Assembly: GCF_008275125.1 (NCBI RefSeq)
Contig: NZ_CP043473.1
Location: forward strand, 124,001 to 188,000
DNA from: Chromobacterium paludis
GTDB lineage: Bacteria > Pseudomonadota > Gammaproteobacteria > Burkholderiales > Chromobacteriaceae
Length of the DNA: 64,000 nt
Direction of reading: 5' to 3'
Positions 17,037 to 26,501 of this stretch are shown in pieces; the first letter of the stretch is position 1; the number at the start of each line of letters is the position of its first letter. Under the pieces are notes generated by a model that saw only the letters and a program-made list of their open reading frames with translations, did not search any database and had not been told where the DNA came from. The translations under genes were made by a program, and so were the position numbers.

Positions 17037-18611
17037 TCAAAAGCGGAACGGTTCTTCCTCGCCGCCGGGAGGGGGCGGAACGGCGGTGGCAGAACGCAGC
17101 TGCGCCCCCAGCCGGAAGAAGCCCATGGCCTGCTGCAGCCGCTCCGCTTGCTGCGTCATTTCCGAGGCGGTGGAGGCCAGTTCCTCGCTGGCGGCGGCGT
17201 TTTGCTGCGTGGAGTGGTTCAGGTGCTGGATGGCCTGGCTGATCTGTCCCATGCCGCCGGCCTGCTCCTGAGTGGCGGCGGCGATTTCCTGCACCAGGTC
17301 GGCGGTGCGGCCGCTGGAGCGGACGATCTCCTTCAGCAGCTTGCCCGCCTGTTCCGCCACCGCCACGCTGTGTTCGGCCAGCTCGCCGATTTCCTGCGCG
17401 GCCACCTGGCTGCGTTCGGCCAGCTTGCGCACCTCTGCCGCCACCACGGCGAAACCGGCGCCGTGCTTGCCGGCGCGCGCGGCCTCGATGGCGGCGTTCA
17501 GCGCCAGCAGATTGGTCTGATAGGCGATGTCGTCGATGATGCCGACGCGGTCGGCGATCTGGCGCATGGCCTGCACCGTTTGCTGCACGGCCTTGCCGCC
17601 CTCGGTGGCTTCGTCTGAGGCTTTTTCCGCGATCGCCTCGGTGGTGCGCGAGTTGTCGCTGGTCTGGCTGATGGAGGCCGAAACCTGTTCGATGGAGGCC
17701 GAGCTTTGCTCCACGCCGGCGGCGGAGGCGGAGGCGCTTTGCGACAGGGCCAGCGCGGTGGCGCTGATCTGCTGCGCCGCGCAGGACACGCTGTCGGCGC
17801 CGTCCTTGACTTCGCCGATGATGGCGCGCAGTTGCCGGCACATCGTCTGCATGGCGTCGCGCAGGCTGCCGCTGGGCGCGGCCGCGGTTTCGATGTCCAG
17901 CCGTCCGGCGGCGACTTCGCGGGCGATGGCCGCCACGTCCTGCGGATCGCCGCCCAGCCGGCGCACCAGGCGGCTGTAGATCCAGGTCAGGGAGCCGGTC
18001 AGCAACAGCAGCACGCCGGCGCTGACCGAGGCCAGGATGGCGAAGGTCAGGCGCGTGCCGCGCTCAGCCTGCGCCTCAGCCTGCGCCTGCATGCGGTTGG
18101 TTTGCTCGATCAGCGGCAGGATGGCCTGGTGGTTGCGGTCGTAGTCGGCGGACAGGCGGTCGAAGGCGCGATTGATTTCCAGCTGGTCGTGCGCGTCCAG
18201 CGCCGGCAGCAAGTGGGTGTCCACCTCCTGGAAGAAGGCATCGGCCGAGGCGCGGACTTTCTGTTCCAGCGCGGCGCGCATGTCGGGCGGCAGGGCGCTG
18301 GCCTGCCATTGCTTCTGGGTGTCGTAGAAGGCGGCGCGGCGCGTTTGCAACTGGTTGAGCAGTTGCTGGCGGATGGATGGATCTGGCGTGTTGCGCAGCA
18401 GATTCACCAGCAGGAAGCATGATTGCAGCTCCAGCGTCGGCGGATCCAGGTCGTTGATGAAGTCCTTGCCGATGACTACCTGATGGTAAAGCTCGCCATT
18501 GATCATCACGGTGCGCAGGCCTATCCAGGCGGTGGCGGTGAGCAGGCTCAGTCCCGCCAGCACGCAAACGATCAACACGCTGAACTGCTGGCGGATGGAG
18601 AAGTTTTTCAT
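17037..18611 (-). CDS. methyl-accepting chemotaxis protein (first of two in the operon)
   Basis: 524 residues from an ATG with AAGGAG upstream. TM1 at about 10-30, a periplasmic four-helix-bundle-like region (about 35-185), TM2 near 190-212 ([20 protein letters not shown]), a HAMP domain ([14 protein letters not shown]) and a coiled-coil signalling domain whose tip reads [21 protein letters not shown]-terminus EEEPFRF; no CheR-tethering pentapeptide. Ligand unknown. It lies between cheW and cheD. Confidence 0.92.
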   Translation of the reverse strand: MKNFSIRQQFSVLIVCVLAGLSLLTATAWIGLRTVMINGELYHQVVIGKDFINDLDPPTLELQSCFLLVNLLRNTPDPSIRQQLLNQLQTRRAAFYDTQKQWQASALPPDMRAALEQKVRASADAFFQEVDTHLLPALDAHDQLEINRAFDRLSADYDRNHQAILPLIEQTNRMQAQAEAQAERGTRLTFAILASVSAGVLLLLTGSLTWIYSRLVRRLGGDPQDVAAIAREVAAGRLDIETAAAPSGSLRDAMQTMCRQLRAIIGEVKDGADSVSCAAQQISATALALSQSASASAAGVEQSSASIEQVSASISQTSDNSRTTEAIAEKASDEATEGGKAVQQTVQAMRQIADRVGIIDDIAYQTNLLALNAAIEAARAGKHGAGFAVVAAEVRKLAERSQVAAQEIGELAEHSVAVAEQAGKLLKEIVRSSGRTADLVQEIAAATQEQAGGMGQISQAIQHLNHSTQQNAAASEELASTASEMTQQAERLQQAMGFFRLGAQLRSATAVPPPPGGEEEPFRF

Positions 18612-18642
18612 CGTTCTGCTCCTTGGCGGAGGCGGCGCGCGC

Positions 18643-19191
18643 TCATCCTTCCTCCTCCATTTTTTCCAGGCGGCCCAGCTCGGACAGCAGCGACATCTCC
18701 TCCAGAGACAGCACCTTGTCCACATTGAGCAGCACCACGAAATGGCCATCCACCTTGGCCATGCCTTCGATGAAATCGACGCGTATCTTGCTGCCGAACT
18801 GCGGCGGCGGCTCGATCTCGCTGTCTGGAATCGCCAGCACCTCATGCACCGCGTCCACCAGCACGCCGATCAGCTGCGATTGCTGCGCGTGCTCCATTTC
18901 GATGATGACGACGCAAGTGCGGCGGTTGATCGCCGTTTCCTCGCGGGCGAAGCGCAGCGACAGGTCGATGACCGGCACCACCGCGCCGCGTAGATTGATC
19001 ACGCCGCGGATGAAGGCCGGCATCAGCGGCACGGTGGTGGGCTTGATGTATTCCAGGATTTCCCGTATGCGCAATATGCCGATGGCGAAGGTTTCGCCGG
19101 AGAGCTGGAAGGTCAGGTATTGCAGGGTCTCGCCGGTTTCGTCCGTTGCCGGGGCGCCTTCGCTGCGGCGCAGGATGTTCAATGCGGCCAT
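18643..19191 (-). CDS. cheW: chemotaxis coupling protein CheW
   Basis: 182 residues from an ATG with GGGGGAG six bases upstream; a GTG seven codons earlier is possible. Single CheW domain: [57 protein letters not shown]. Links the two receptors of the operon to CheA. The C-terminus has a Glu-rich tail ([11 protein letters not shown]). Confidence 0.95.
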   Translation of the reverse strand: MAALNILRRSEGAPATDETGETLQYLTFQLSGETFAIGILRIREILEYIKPTTVPLMPAFIRGVINLRGAVVPVIDLSLRFAREETAINRRTCVVIIEMEHAQQSQLIGVLVDAVHEVLAIPDSEIEPPPQFGSKIRVDFIEGMAKVDGHFVVLLNVDKVLSLEEMSLLSELGRLEKMEEEG

Positions 19192-19208
19192 GTCGTGCTC
19201 CCCCGCGC

Positions 19209-20804
19209 TCACAGGCGCGTAAACGCGCCTGCGTCGGCGCCGTCCGCTGGCTTAGGCGGCGCCGGGTGGCCGCCCGCGCGCAGCGAGCCCAGATGGAAGA
19301 AACCAATCAGATCGTGCAGGTTTTCCGCCTGGCGGTTCATCTCCTCCGCCGTGGCGGCCAGCTCCTCGCTGGCGCTGGCGTTCTGTTGCGTCGTCTGGCT
19401 CAGCTGCTGGATGGCCAGGCTGATCTGACCGACGCCGCCGGACTGCTCTCCCGCGGCGGCGGCGATCTCCTGCACCAGATCCGACGTGCGGCGGCTGGAG
19501 CGCACGATCTCCTCCAGCATGCCGCCGGCCTGGTCCACCAGGGCGACGCTGTCCCGCGCCAGGGTGCCGATTTCCTGCGCCGCCACCTGGCTGCGCTCGG
19601 CCAGCTTGCGCACCTCGGCCGCCACCACGGCGAAGCCCTTGCCGTGCTCGCCGGCGCGCGCGGCCTCGATGGCGGCGTTCAGCGCCAGCAGATTGGTCTG
19701 GTAGGCGATGTCGTCGACGATGCTGATCTTGTCGGCGATCTGGCGCATGGCCCGTATCGTGTCCTGCACCGCGCAGCCGCCGGCCGCCGCTTCGCTGGAG
19801 GCTTTCTGCGCGATGCTCTCGGTCATGCGCGCGTTGTCGTTGGTCTGATTGATGGAGTGGGACATCTGCTGCACCGAGCTGGAGGTTTGCTCCAGGCCGG
19901 AGGCTTGCTCGCTGGCCGACTGCGCCAGGACTTGCGAGGTCGCGTGGATGTGCTGGGCGGCGATGGACAGGTTCTCCGAGCCGTTCTTGACCTCGGCGAT
20001 GATGGTGGCCAGCGTGTGCACGGTCTGCATGATGGAGGCGGCCAGGCTGGTGCGGTCGCCGGGGCGCAGGTCGATCCGGCTGAGCAGATTGCCCCGCGCC
20101 ACCTCGTGCATCATGTCGGCCACCTGGCGAGGCTCGCCGCCCAGGGTGCGCAGCAACTGGCGACGGATCCGCGCGGTGATCAGCGCGCTGAGCGCGATGG
20201 CGGCGACGGCCAGCGCCAGCAGTCGGTAGCGGTTGATGGCCGCCGCCTGCTCGCCCTGGTCCACCTGCGCGTTGTTCAGCTGGTCTTCGTACTCGACCAG
20301 GTCGCCGATGTTGCGGTTCAGCAGGCTGCCCTTGCCGGCGTTGACCATGAGCCGAGCCTCCGGCGCCCGCTGTTGCATTGTCAGCGACAAAGCTTGCTGG
20401 TAGTTCTGGTGCGCGTCGCGGCTGGCGGCCTGGATGGCGGAGATCAGCTCGCGCTCGCGCGAGGTGGCCGCCGCGCCGCGCAACAGGAGCTGGGCCAGCT
20501 GGTTTTCGGTGTCCTGATAGCTGCGCAGATTGTCCTGAAACGCCTGCTCGGCGCGCGAGGAGTCGTTTGGCGTTTCCGCGAGCAAGGCATCGCGGATGTC
20601 GATGCGGACTTGCTGGTTTTGCTCCAGCATCTGGTGCGCCAGCCGGGTTTCCGCGTTATTGACGCGGGCGATGGTGTGGATGACGGCGCCCAGGTCGTAG
20701 AAGCCGATGAGGGCGACCGCGACGCACAGCAGCAGCAGGGCGATGATGGCGCCATAGCCCAGCGCCTGCTGAGTGGCGATGCGCATGTCCCGTATGGCCG
20801 TCAT
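19209..20804 (-). CDS. methyl-accepting chemotaxis protein (second of two in the operon)
   Basis: 531 residues. TM1 about 17-37 ([17 protein letters not shown]), a periplasmic helical-bundle sensor with no recognised ligand motif, TM2 near 190-206, HAMP ([15 protein letters not shown]) and a signalling tip with [20 protein letters not shown]. The signalling half is very similar to that of the other receptor, so they are paralogs with different sensor halves. Its ATG overlaps the cheA stop (ATGA). No C-terminal pentapeptide is visible. Confidence 0.92.
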   Translation of the reverse strand: MTAIRDMRIATQQALGYGAIIALLLLCVAVALIGFYDLGAVIHTIARVNNAETRLAHQMLEQNQQVRIDIRDALLAETPNDSSRAEQAFQDNLRSYQDTENQLAQLLLRGAAATSRERELISAIQAASRDAHQNYQQALSLTMQQRAPEARLMVNAGKGSLLNRNIGDLVEYEDQLNNAQVDQGEQAAAINRYRLLALAVAAIALSALITARIRRQLLRTLGGEPRQVADMMHEVARGNLLSRIDLRPGDRTSLAASIMQTVHTLATIIAEVKNGSENLSIAAQHIHATSQVLAQSASEQASGLEQTSSSVQQMSHSINQTNDNARMTESIAQKASSEAAAGGCAVQDTIRAMRQIADKISIVDDIAYQTNLLALNAAIEAARAGEHGKGFAVVAAEVRKLAERSQVAAQEIGTLARDSVALVDQAGGMLEEIVRSSRRTSDLVQEIAAAAGEQSGGVGQISLAIQQLSQTTQQNASASEELAATAEEMNRQAENLHDLIGFFHLGSLRAGGHPAPPKPADGADAGAFTRL

Positions 20805-22999
20805 GGCAAGCTCCGTGGAGAGGCGGGTTCTTCGGCCGCGCCGCCGGTCCCGTGCGGAAGGGGCGGGGCGAAGCGTTCGGTTTCCTTGCGGCAGGCATGC
20901 TGGATCAAGGCCGGCACGTCCAGGATCAGCGCCACCTCCCCGGTGCCGAGTATGGTGGAGCCGCTGATCGCCTTTAGCGAGGAAAACAGCGCGCCCAGCG
21001 GCTTGATCACGGTCTGGAATTCTCCTTGCAGCGCGTCCACCACCAGTCCGGCCTTGCGCTCCCCGTATTGCGCGACCACCACGTTGCGCCGGGCCGGCGC
21101 CGCGGCATCCAGCTCGAAGAAAGCGCCAAGGTGCAGCAGGGGCAACAGCTCGCCGCGCAGATTGATGCAGTCGTGCACGCCGTGCCGCGGCAGATCGGCG
21201 GGCAATTCGATGCATTCGACCACGGCTTCCAGCGGCAGCACGAAGGTGGCCGGACCGACATCGACCAAGAAGCCGTCGATGATGGCCAGCGTCAGCGGCA
21301 GGCGCAGCCGGAAGGTGGTGCCCAGGCCTAGTTCGCTGTCGATGTCGATGGCGCCGTGCAGCTGTTCGATGCCGCGCTTGACCACGTCCATGCCGACGCC
21401 GCGGCCGGACAGGTTGGTGACGTGCTCCGCGGTGGAGAAGCCGGCCTCGAAAATCAACTGGTACACCGCCGCGTCCGGCAGGACTTCGTCCGCCGCCAGC
21501 AGGCCCCGCTCGCGGGCCTTGGCCAGGATGCGCTCGCGGTTGAGCCCGCCGCCGTCGTCGGCCACCTCGATCACGATGCTGCCCGACTCATGGTAGGCGT
21601 TCAGCCACAGGTTGCCGGCCGCCGGTTTGCCGTTCGCCACGCGGACGGAAGATGGCTCGATGCCGTGGTCCATGGCGTTGCGCACGATGTGCATCAGCGG
21701 GTCGGCCAGTTTTTCCACCATGGACTTGTCCAGCTCGGTCTCGGCGCCGACGATGTGCAGCTGGATATCCTTGCCCAGCTCGTGCGACACATCGCGCACC
21801 ACGCGCGGGAAACGCTGGAAGATCTCGCCGATCTGCACCATGCGCATGGACAGCGTGCCGGCGCGTATCTGTTCGATCAGATTGGCGATGCTCAGCGTCG
21901 CCTCCACCAGTTGGGGTTGTTGCGAGCGCCGCGCGATCAGGTTGGCCGCCGCGCCGGCGATCACCAGCTCGCCGATCAGATTGATCAGGTTGTCCAGCTT
22001 GCCGGCCTCCACTTTCAAAAACTTGCTTTCCTGCTGGCGGCGGCCTTCCGCCGCGTGGGGCGCTTCGCGCGGCGGCGGGGATGCCTTTTCCGCGGCGGGG
22101 CTGGGCGGCGCTGGCGGCGGGGACGGGGCGTCGGTTTCGGCTTTGACTGCCGCGTCGGCATCGGCTTCGATTTCAATGGCGGCCTCGGCCGCGTCCAGCG
22201 CGCCGAATCGCTGCCAGTGCCGGCGCAGCTCATCGGCCTCCGCCGGCGTCGCGCTGGCGCAGGCCTCCTCCAGGTGCGCCGCGGCCAGGCGCAGCGGCCA
22301 GATGTGAAGTTCGCTGTCTTCGCGCACGAAGTCGAACACGTCGTTTAGCGCTTGCTCGCTGATGTCGCTGCGATACAGCACCTCCAGCCGCAGGTAATTG
22401 GTTTCCGGGTCAAAGGCCGCGCCGGCGGGCAAATTGCAGCTGACGGCGCCTACCTGCTCCACGGTGCCCAGGGTGGACAGATAGCGGATGAACGACGAGG
22501 GGTCCAGGCCGTTGCGCAGCACATCGGGACCGAAGCGCAGCGACAGGAGCCAGCGTTCCTCGCGCGGCGGCGCCTCTGCCGTGGCCGCCGGCGCCGCATG
22601 CAGGGGGGGCGAGGCGGGAGGCGCCAGGTAGCCTTGCAGCGCCGCCATCAGCGGCGGGTCTTGCAGCGCGTCCAGGTCGGCCTTGTCCGCCAGCGCCTGG
22701 ATCATCTGCTTGACATGGTCGTGGCAGCGCAGCAACAGGCCCACCAGATCATCATCCAGCTTGAGCTGGCCATCGCGCAGATGATCCAGCAGGTTTTCCG
22801 CCTGGTGGGTGAAGCCGACGATGGCGTCGAGTCCGAACAGGCCGGCCGATCCCTTGATGGTGTGCATGGTGCGGAACAGGGCGTTCAGCTGCTCGGCATC
22901 GGCCTGGAGAGGATCAATGTCCAGCAGGATGCCCTCCATTTCTCCCAGCAGTTCGCGCGCCTCTTCCAGAAAGGTCTGCATCGCCTGTTCAAGATCCAT
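20801..22999 (-). CDS. cheA: chemotaxis histidine kinase CheA
   Basis: 732 residues. N-terminal Hpt domain with phosphorylated His46 ([11 protein letters not shown]); a linker with an Ala/Pro/Glu-rich stretch; dimerisation region ([20 protein letters not shown]); ATPase N box ([12 protein letters not shown]), G1 VADDGGGL, G2 [10 protein letters not shown]-terminal CheW-like domain. GGAGG lies six bases before the ATG. The STAS gene overlaps its start by 11 bases. Phosphorylates CheY, CheB and probably the REC-EAL protein of the same operon. Confidence 0.95.
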   Translation of the reverse strand: MDLEQAMQTFLEEARELLGEMEGILLDIDPLQADAEQLNALFRTMHTIKGSAGLFGLDAIVGFTHQAENLLDHLRDGQLKLDDDLVGLLLRCHDHVKQMIQALADKADLDALQDPPLMAALQGYLAPPASPPLHAAPAATAEAPPREERWLLSLRFGPDVLRNGLDPSSFIRYLSTLGTVEQVGAVSCNLPAGAAFDPETNYLRLEVLYRSDISEQALNDVFDFVREDSELHIWPLRLAAAHLEEACASATPAEADELRRHWQRFGALDAAEAAIEIEADADAAVKAETDAPSPPPAPPSPAAEKASPPPREAPHAAEGRRQQESKFLKVEAGKLDNLINLIGELVIAGAAANLIARRSQQPQLVEATLSIANLIEQIRAGTLSMRMVQIGEIFQRFPRVVRDVSHELGKDIQLHIVGAETELDKSMVEKLADPLMHIVRNAMDHGIEPSSVRVANGKPAAGNLWLNAYHESGSIVIEVADDGGGLNRERILAKARERGLLAADEVLPDAAVYQLIFEAGFSTAEHVTNLSGRGVGMDVVKRGIEQLHGAIDIDSELGLGTTFRLRLPLTLAIIDGFLVDVGPATFVLPLEAVVECIELPADLPRHGVHDCINLRGELLPLLHLGAFFELDAAAPARRNVVVAQYGERKAGLVVDALQGEFQTVIKPLGALFSSLKAISGSTILGTGEVALILDVPALIQHACRKETERFAPPLPHGTGGAAEEPASPRSLP

Positions 23000-23285
23000 G
23001 CGCACCCTCCGTCGCATCCGCCAGCAGGACGGCGTCCATGCCCATCAGGGCGGCGAACTCCACCACGCAGCGGCTGGGATTGCCGATGACGAGCGGCCGC
23101 CCCAGGCGGGCCGCCTCTTGCCGCAGCCAGATCAGCACCTGGGCGCCCGCGCTGTCCAGCTCTTCCAGCGTGGAGAGGTCGAGATGGATGTCCTCGCCCG
23201 ACTGCAGCGCGCGCAGCAATTCGTCGCGCCATTGCGCGGCCTGGAAGATGGTTTGTTCATGCCCGGCAAACAGGGAGAGCGTCAT
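22989..23285 (-). CDS. STAS-domain protein (anti-sigma-antagonist-like) of the chemotaxis operon
   Basis: 98 residues, a single STAS domain: DIHLDLSTLEELDSAGAQVL carries the serine (S45 in DSAGAQ) that is phosphorylated in SpoIIAA-type proteins, followed by LGRPLVIGNPSRCVVEFAALMG. Similar genes sit between cheY and cheA in many beta- and gamma-proteobacterial 'Che' clusters. No partner kinase is encoded here, so its input is unknown. It overlaps the cheA start by 11 bases, suggesting coupling. Confidence 0.88.
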   Translation of the reverse strand: MTLSLFAGHEQTIFQAAQWRDELLRALQSGEDIHLDLSTLEELDSAGAQVLIWLRQEAARLGRPLVIGNPSRCVVEFAALMGMDAVLLADATEGAHGS

Positions 23286-23298
23286 CTGCGGATCTCGT

Positions 23299-23667
23299 TC
23301 AGGGTTGGATCAGCTTGGAGACGGCGGTCAGCAGGGCGGGGGGCTGAAAGGGCTTGACCACCCAGGCCCGGGCGCCGGCCTCCTTGCCTTCGCGTTTTTT
23401 CTCTTCCGCCGATTCGGTGGTCAGCATGATGACCGGGGTGAATTTGTAGTGCGGCAGCTGCTTGATGCTCTTGAGCAGGGCGATGCCGTCCAGCTGCGGC
23501 ATGTTGACGTCGGAAATGATCAGGTGGATTTTCCTGCCGTCCAGTATCTCCAGCGCTTCCAGGCCATTGCCGGCTTCCAGCACCTCGTAGCCTGCGCCGG
23601 CCAGGGTCATCCTCACCACTTGCCGCAGCGTGGTGGAGTCATCGACGATCAATATCGTTTTGGCCAT
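23299..23667 (-). CDS. cheY: single-domain response regulator CheY
   Basis: 122 residues. Acid pair D9/D10 (LIVDDS), phosphoacceptor D53 (LIISDVNMPQLDG), T83/T84 (MLTTES) and K105 (VVKPFQPP). The T-T-E-S and VKPFQP signatures are those of the CheY form found next to STAS-cheA. It may signal to the flagellar motor or act as a phosphate sink. The gene is 13 bases upstream of the STAS gene. Confidence 0.93.
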   Translation of the reverse strand: MAKTILIVDDSTTLRQVVRMTLAGAGYEVLEAGNGLEALEILDGRKIHLIISDVNMPQLDGIALLKSIKQLPHYKFTPVIMLTTESAEEKKREGKEAGARAWVVKPFQPPALLTAVSKLIQP

Positions 23668-23686
23668 CTGCCGTTTCCCTCTCTAT

Positions 23687-24631
23687 TCAGAAGAAGGTGA
23701 TGTCGTTTGGACCTTGCGCCTTGTCGTGGTGCTCGCGGTTATGCAGCGCGCGCTGCTCGTGCGTGGTGTAGCTGGCTTTCAGCGCGCTGAGCCAGGCCTC
23801 GGTGTCGGGCGGCTCCGGGAGGTCGTCGCCGCGGTATTCCAGCGACTCGTGCAGCAGGGTCTCCAGCTGCCAGATGTCGTTTTGGACGTGGGACAGAATC
23901 TGGTTGACCCGGTCCTGAAACTGCAGATGGATCAGGACTTCCTCTATCGTCGCCTGCAAGTTCAGCGGGGCGTCGGCGGATTCCTGCTTGAGGCGGCAGG
24001 CGAGGCAACTGGCGTGGATGTCCGCATCCAGCGATTCCAGCTGCAGCGTCCACTGCCCGATCTGCTCGGCGAACTGCGCACTCAGTTCCGTCGGAACGCG
24101 GTTGGATTCGATCAAGCTCCGCGCCAGCGACTGCAACTGATGGCCGGTGGCTTTCAATTGCTCCAGCTGCGGCGTCAGCCGCTTTTGCAGAGGGGGCGGC
24201 AGCTGCAGGGACTCCAGCGCGTTTTCCAGCTTGTCCTGAGCCGCGGCCACCGGATGGACCGCGTCCGGCGGAAGCGCGGGCGCGTGGTCGATCTGCCGCA
24301 GCAAATGGTCAAAGCGTTCGGTGAGCTGGCTGGCGGCCTGGTCTATCTGTTCGCGCCCCAGGGCCACGTGGCCGGCCCAAAGCGGGAGCAAGGCGTTGAC
24401 ATGTTCGGCCACGCTGCGCCAGTAGCGCGCATGGCGGACATCTTCAATGGGGGGCGGAGCGGCGGGCGCTGGAGCCGGCCATAGCAAGAGCAGGGCAATC
24501 AGCAGCGAGCTGAGGCCGACGGCAGGCCAGAAAAGGGGATGGTTGATGAACAAGGCATACTGTATGCCCCCATTGACGGCCAGGCCGATTTCCAGCCGAA
24601 TCCAGCGCCAGGGTTGAACAGGGGCAGTCAT
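23687..24631 (-). CDS. membrane-anchored protein with a CheZ-like phosphatase motif
   Basis: 314 residues at the head of the chemotaxis operon, 19 bases before cheY. A hydrophobic helix at about 34-51 (and a weaker one at 16-30) anchors a long helical cytosolic part. QFQDRVNQIL near residues 237-246 reproduces the D-x-x-x-Q arrangement of CheZ (D143/Q147 in E. coli), here D240 and Q244. The C-terminus ends DITFF. No CheZ is encoded elsewhere in the cluster, so a membrane-bound CheY phosphatase is a reasonable inference. Alternatively it is a scaffold related to receptor C-termini that share this motif. Confidence 0.7.
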   Translation of the reverse strand: MTAPVQPWRWIRLEIGLAVNGGIQYALFINHPLFWPAVGLSSLLIALLLLWPAPAPAAPPPIEDVRHARYWRSVAEHVNALLPLWAGHVALGREQIDQAASQLTERFDHLLRQIDHAPALPPDAVHPVAAAQDKLENALESLQLPPPLQKRLTPQLEQLKATGHQLQSLARSLIESNRVPTELSAQFAEQIGQWTLQLESLDADIHASCLACRLKQESADAPLNLQATIEEVLIHLQFQDRVNQILSHVQNDIWQLETLLHESLEYRGDDLPEPPDTEAWLSALKASYTTHEQRALHNREHHDKAQGPNDITFF

Positions 24632-24848
24632 GCATGGGTCCCGTCTTTCGGATGCAGGGTCTACTTACTGTTTGTAGCCTTTGCCGCAGAGGGATGCAAA
24701 CCGGCTGCCTATTCCTGCAGGCCAAGTAAACGATGAAGGCATATTCCTTGACGAGATAAGCGGTCGGGCAATTCCGTCTTGCAATTCTGTACATTCTATG
24801 GTCAGAATCGAAGTTCGATATTTCAACTTTTTTCAATAAGAAGCACGT

Positions 24849-26075
24849 ATGGCACTCATCGTACAGAAGTACGGCGGCACCTCGGTCGGGACAACCGAGC
24901 GCATCAAGAATGTGGCCCGCCGCGTCGCCAAGTGGAAGGCTCAGGGACACGATGTGGTGGTGGTGGTTTCCGCGATGAGCGGCGAAACCAACCGCCTGAT
25001 CGCACTGGCCAAGGATATCCAGGACTATCCGGATCCTCGGGAGCTGGACGTGGTGGTTTCCACCGGCGAGCAAGTCACCATCGGCCTGTTGGCCATGGCA
25101 TTGAAGGAAATCGGCGTGCCCGCCAAGAGTTATTGCGGCTGGCAGGTGAAGGTGGTGACCGACCAGGCCCACACCAAGGCGCGCATCCAGTCCATCGACG
25201 AGGAAGTGATGCGCGGCGACCTGAACGAGGGCCGCGTGGTCATCGTGGCCGGTTTTCAGGGCGTGGATGAGGAAGGCAATATCACCACGCTGGGCCGCGG
25301 CGGCTCGGATACCTCCGCCGTGGCGCTGGCTGCCGCGTTGAAAGCGGATGAGTGCCAGATCTACACCGACGTGGACGGCGTCTACACCACCGATCCGCGC
25401 GTGGTGCCGGAGGCGCGCCGCCTGAAGACGGTCACTTTCGAAGAAATGATCGAAATGGCGTCGCTCGGCTCCAAGGTATTGCAGATCCGTTCGGTGGAAT
25501 TCGCCGGCAAGTACAAGGTTCGCTTGCGCGTGCTCTCCAGCTTCGAGGACGAAGGCGAGGGCACCCTGATTACGTTTGAGGAAGATGAGAGCATGGAAAA
25601 GGCGGTAGTGGCAGGCATCGCGTTCGATCGCAACGAAGCCCGCATCAATGTGAAGGGCGTGCCGGACAAGCCGGGCATCGCTTACCAGATCCTGGGTCCG
25701 ATCGCCGACGCCAACATCGAAGTCGACATGATCATCCAGAATGTCGGCGAGAACGGCACCACGGATTTTTCGTTCACCGTGCCGCGCGGCGAATTCAACC
25801 GCGCGCTGACCATACTGCGCGAAGTGCAAACCCATATCGGCGCGGCCAAGATCGACGCCGACGACAAGGTGGCCAAGATTTCCATCGTCGGCGTGGGCAT
25901 GCGCTCGCATTGCGGCATCGCCTCCACCATGTTCCGCACGCTGGCGGAAGAGGGCATCAACATCCAGATGATTTCCACTTCCGAGATCAAGGTGTCGGTG
26001 CTGGTGGACGAAAAATACCTGGAACTGGCCGTTCGCGTATTGCATAAGGTTTTCGGACTGGACCAGCCGGCGTAA
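24849..26075 (+). CDS. lysC: aspartate kinase
   Basis: 408 residues, standard for the monofunctional enzyme. First step of the lysine, threonine and methionine branch, feeding hom and thrC. Visible: N-terminal VQKYGGTSVG, GRGGSDTSAVALAAAL, and two C-terminal ACT domains (INVKGVPDKPGIAYQILGPI and KISIVGVGMRSHCG with ISTSEIKVSVLV) for feedback control. TAAGAAGC lies upstream of the ATG. An internal start for a beta subunit is common in the family but was not pinned down here. Confidence 0.95.
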   Translation: MALIVQKYGGTSVGTTERIKNVARRVAKWKAQGHDVVVVVSAMSGETNRLIALAKDIQDYPDPRELDVVVSTGEQVTIGLLAMALKEIGVPAKSYCGWQVKVVTDQAHTKARIQSIDEEVMRGDLNEGRVVIVAGFQGVDEEGNITTLGRGGSDTSAVALAAALKADECQIYTDVDGVYTTDPRVVPEARRLKTVTFEEMIEMASLGSKVLQIRSVEFAGKYKVRLRVLSSFEDEGEGTLITFEEDESMEKAVVAGIAFDRNEARINVKGVPDKPGIAYQILGPIADANIEVDMIIQNVGENGTTDFSFTVPRGEFNRALTILREVQTHIGAAKIDADDKVAKISIVGVGMRSHCGIASTMFRTLAEEGINIQMISTSEIKVSVLVDEKYLELAVRVLHKVFGLDQPA

Positions 26076-26093
26076 ATAATTTCAGATTTACGC

Positions 26094-26122
26094 TTGACAC
26101 AGGGGGCGCCGCTAATTAATAT
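26094..26122 (+). promoter_or_regulatory. consensus sigma-70 promoter of the tRNA-Ser/Arg/Glu operon
   Basis: TTGACA (26094-26099) and TAATAT (26117-26122) are 17 bases apart; the tRNA-Ser starts 14 bases after the -10 box. No terminator was seen after lysC, so read-through is also possible. Confidence 0.85.
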
Positions 26123-26136
26123 GGCGCTCTCTGAAC

Positions 26137-26230
26137 GGAGAAATGGCCGAGTGGTCGAAGGCACTTCCCTGCTAAGGAAGCATACGGGCTTAAACCTGTA
26201 TCGAGGGTTCGAATCCCTCTTTCTCCGCCA
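26137..26230 (+). tRNA. tRNA-Ser (anticodon GCT)
   Basis: Begins GGAGAAA and ends TTTCTCC-G-CCA with CCA encoded; long variable arm, 94 bases. The anticodon loop is CTGCTAA between CTTCC/GGAAG. T loop TTCGAAT. Confidence 0.95.
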
Positions 26231-26236
26231 GATAAC

Positions 26237-26313
26237 GCACCCGTAGCTCAGTTGGATAGAGTATCTGGCTACGAACCAGAGGGTCGGGCGTTCGAATCGC
26301 TCCGGGTGCGCCA
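26237..26313 (+). tRNA. tRNA-Arg (anticodon ACG)
   Basis: Begins GCACCCG and ends CGGGTGC-G-CCA; anticodon loop CTACGAA between CTGG/CCAG. 77 bases. Its body is repeated, inverted, at 39343-39419 and again at 39506-39582. Confidence 0.95.
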
Positions 26314-26316
26314 GCT

Positions 26317-26391
26317 GTCCCTATAGTTTAGCGGTTAGAACACCGCCCTTTCACGGCGGTAGCCGGGGTTCGATTCCCCGTGGGGACGCCA
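26317..26391 (+). tRNA. tRNA-Glu (anticodon TTC)
   Basis: Begins GTCCCTA and ends GGGGAC-G-CCA; anticodon loop CTTTCAC between CCGCC/GGCGG. Three bases after tRNA-Arg. Identical sequence is present twice, inverted, at 39265-39339 and 39426-39500. Confidence 0.95.
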
Positions 26392-26398
26392 GGATACA

Positions 26399-26432
26399 GA
26401 AAAGCCCAGCATGGAAACATGCTGGGCTTTTC
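26399..26432. terminator. terminator after the tRNA operon
   Basis: A 15-bp stem (26399-26413 with 26418-26432) around loop GAAA, with A-rich and T-rich ends, so it can serve both strands: the plus tRNA operon and the minus TonB-receptor gene. Nearly the same stem recurs at 39224-39257. Confidence 0.85.
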
Positions 26433-26501
26433 GCATGTCTTCAGGCCGCTCTTGCCGGCCAGCCATCAAACGGGATGCCGCCTTGGCATCCCGTCCCGCG
26501 T

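Larger units (their letters stand above)
26237..26432 (+). repeat. left arm of a long inverted repeat (tRNA-Arg, tRNA-Glu, terminator)
   Basis: This block of about 196 bases, including the 3-base tRNA spacer and the terminator, is nearly identical to the reverse complement of 39224-39419. Differences seen are in the acceptor stem of tRNA-Arg (GCACCCG versus GCATCCG), the short spacer before the terminator and its loop. Confidence 0.9.

Noticed and set aside
19146..21596. 816-residue plus-strand frame across mcp and cheA
   Set aside because: Antisense to three recognised chemotaxis genes; composition typical of a shadow frame.
24632..24848. A sigma-28 or sigma-54 promoter for the chemotaxis operon
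   Set aside because: No acceptable match to either consensus was found on the minus strand upstream of 24631; the promoter remains undefined.
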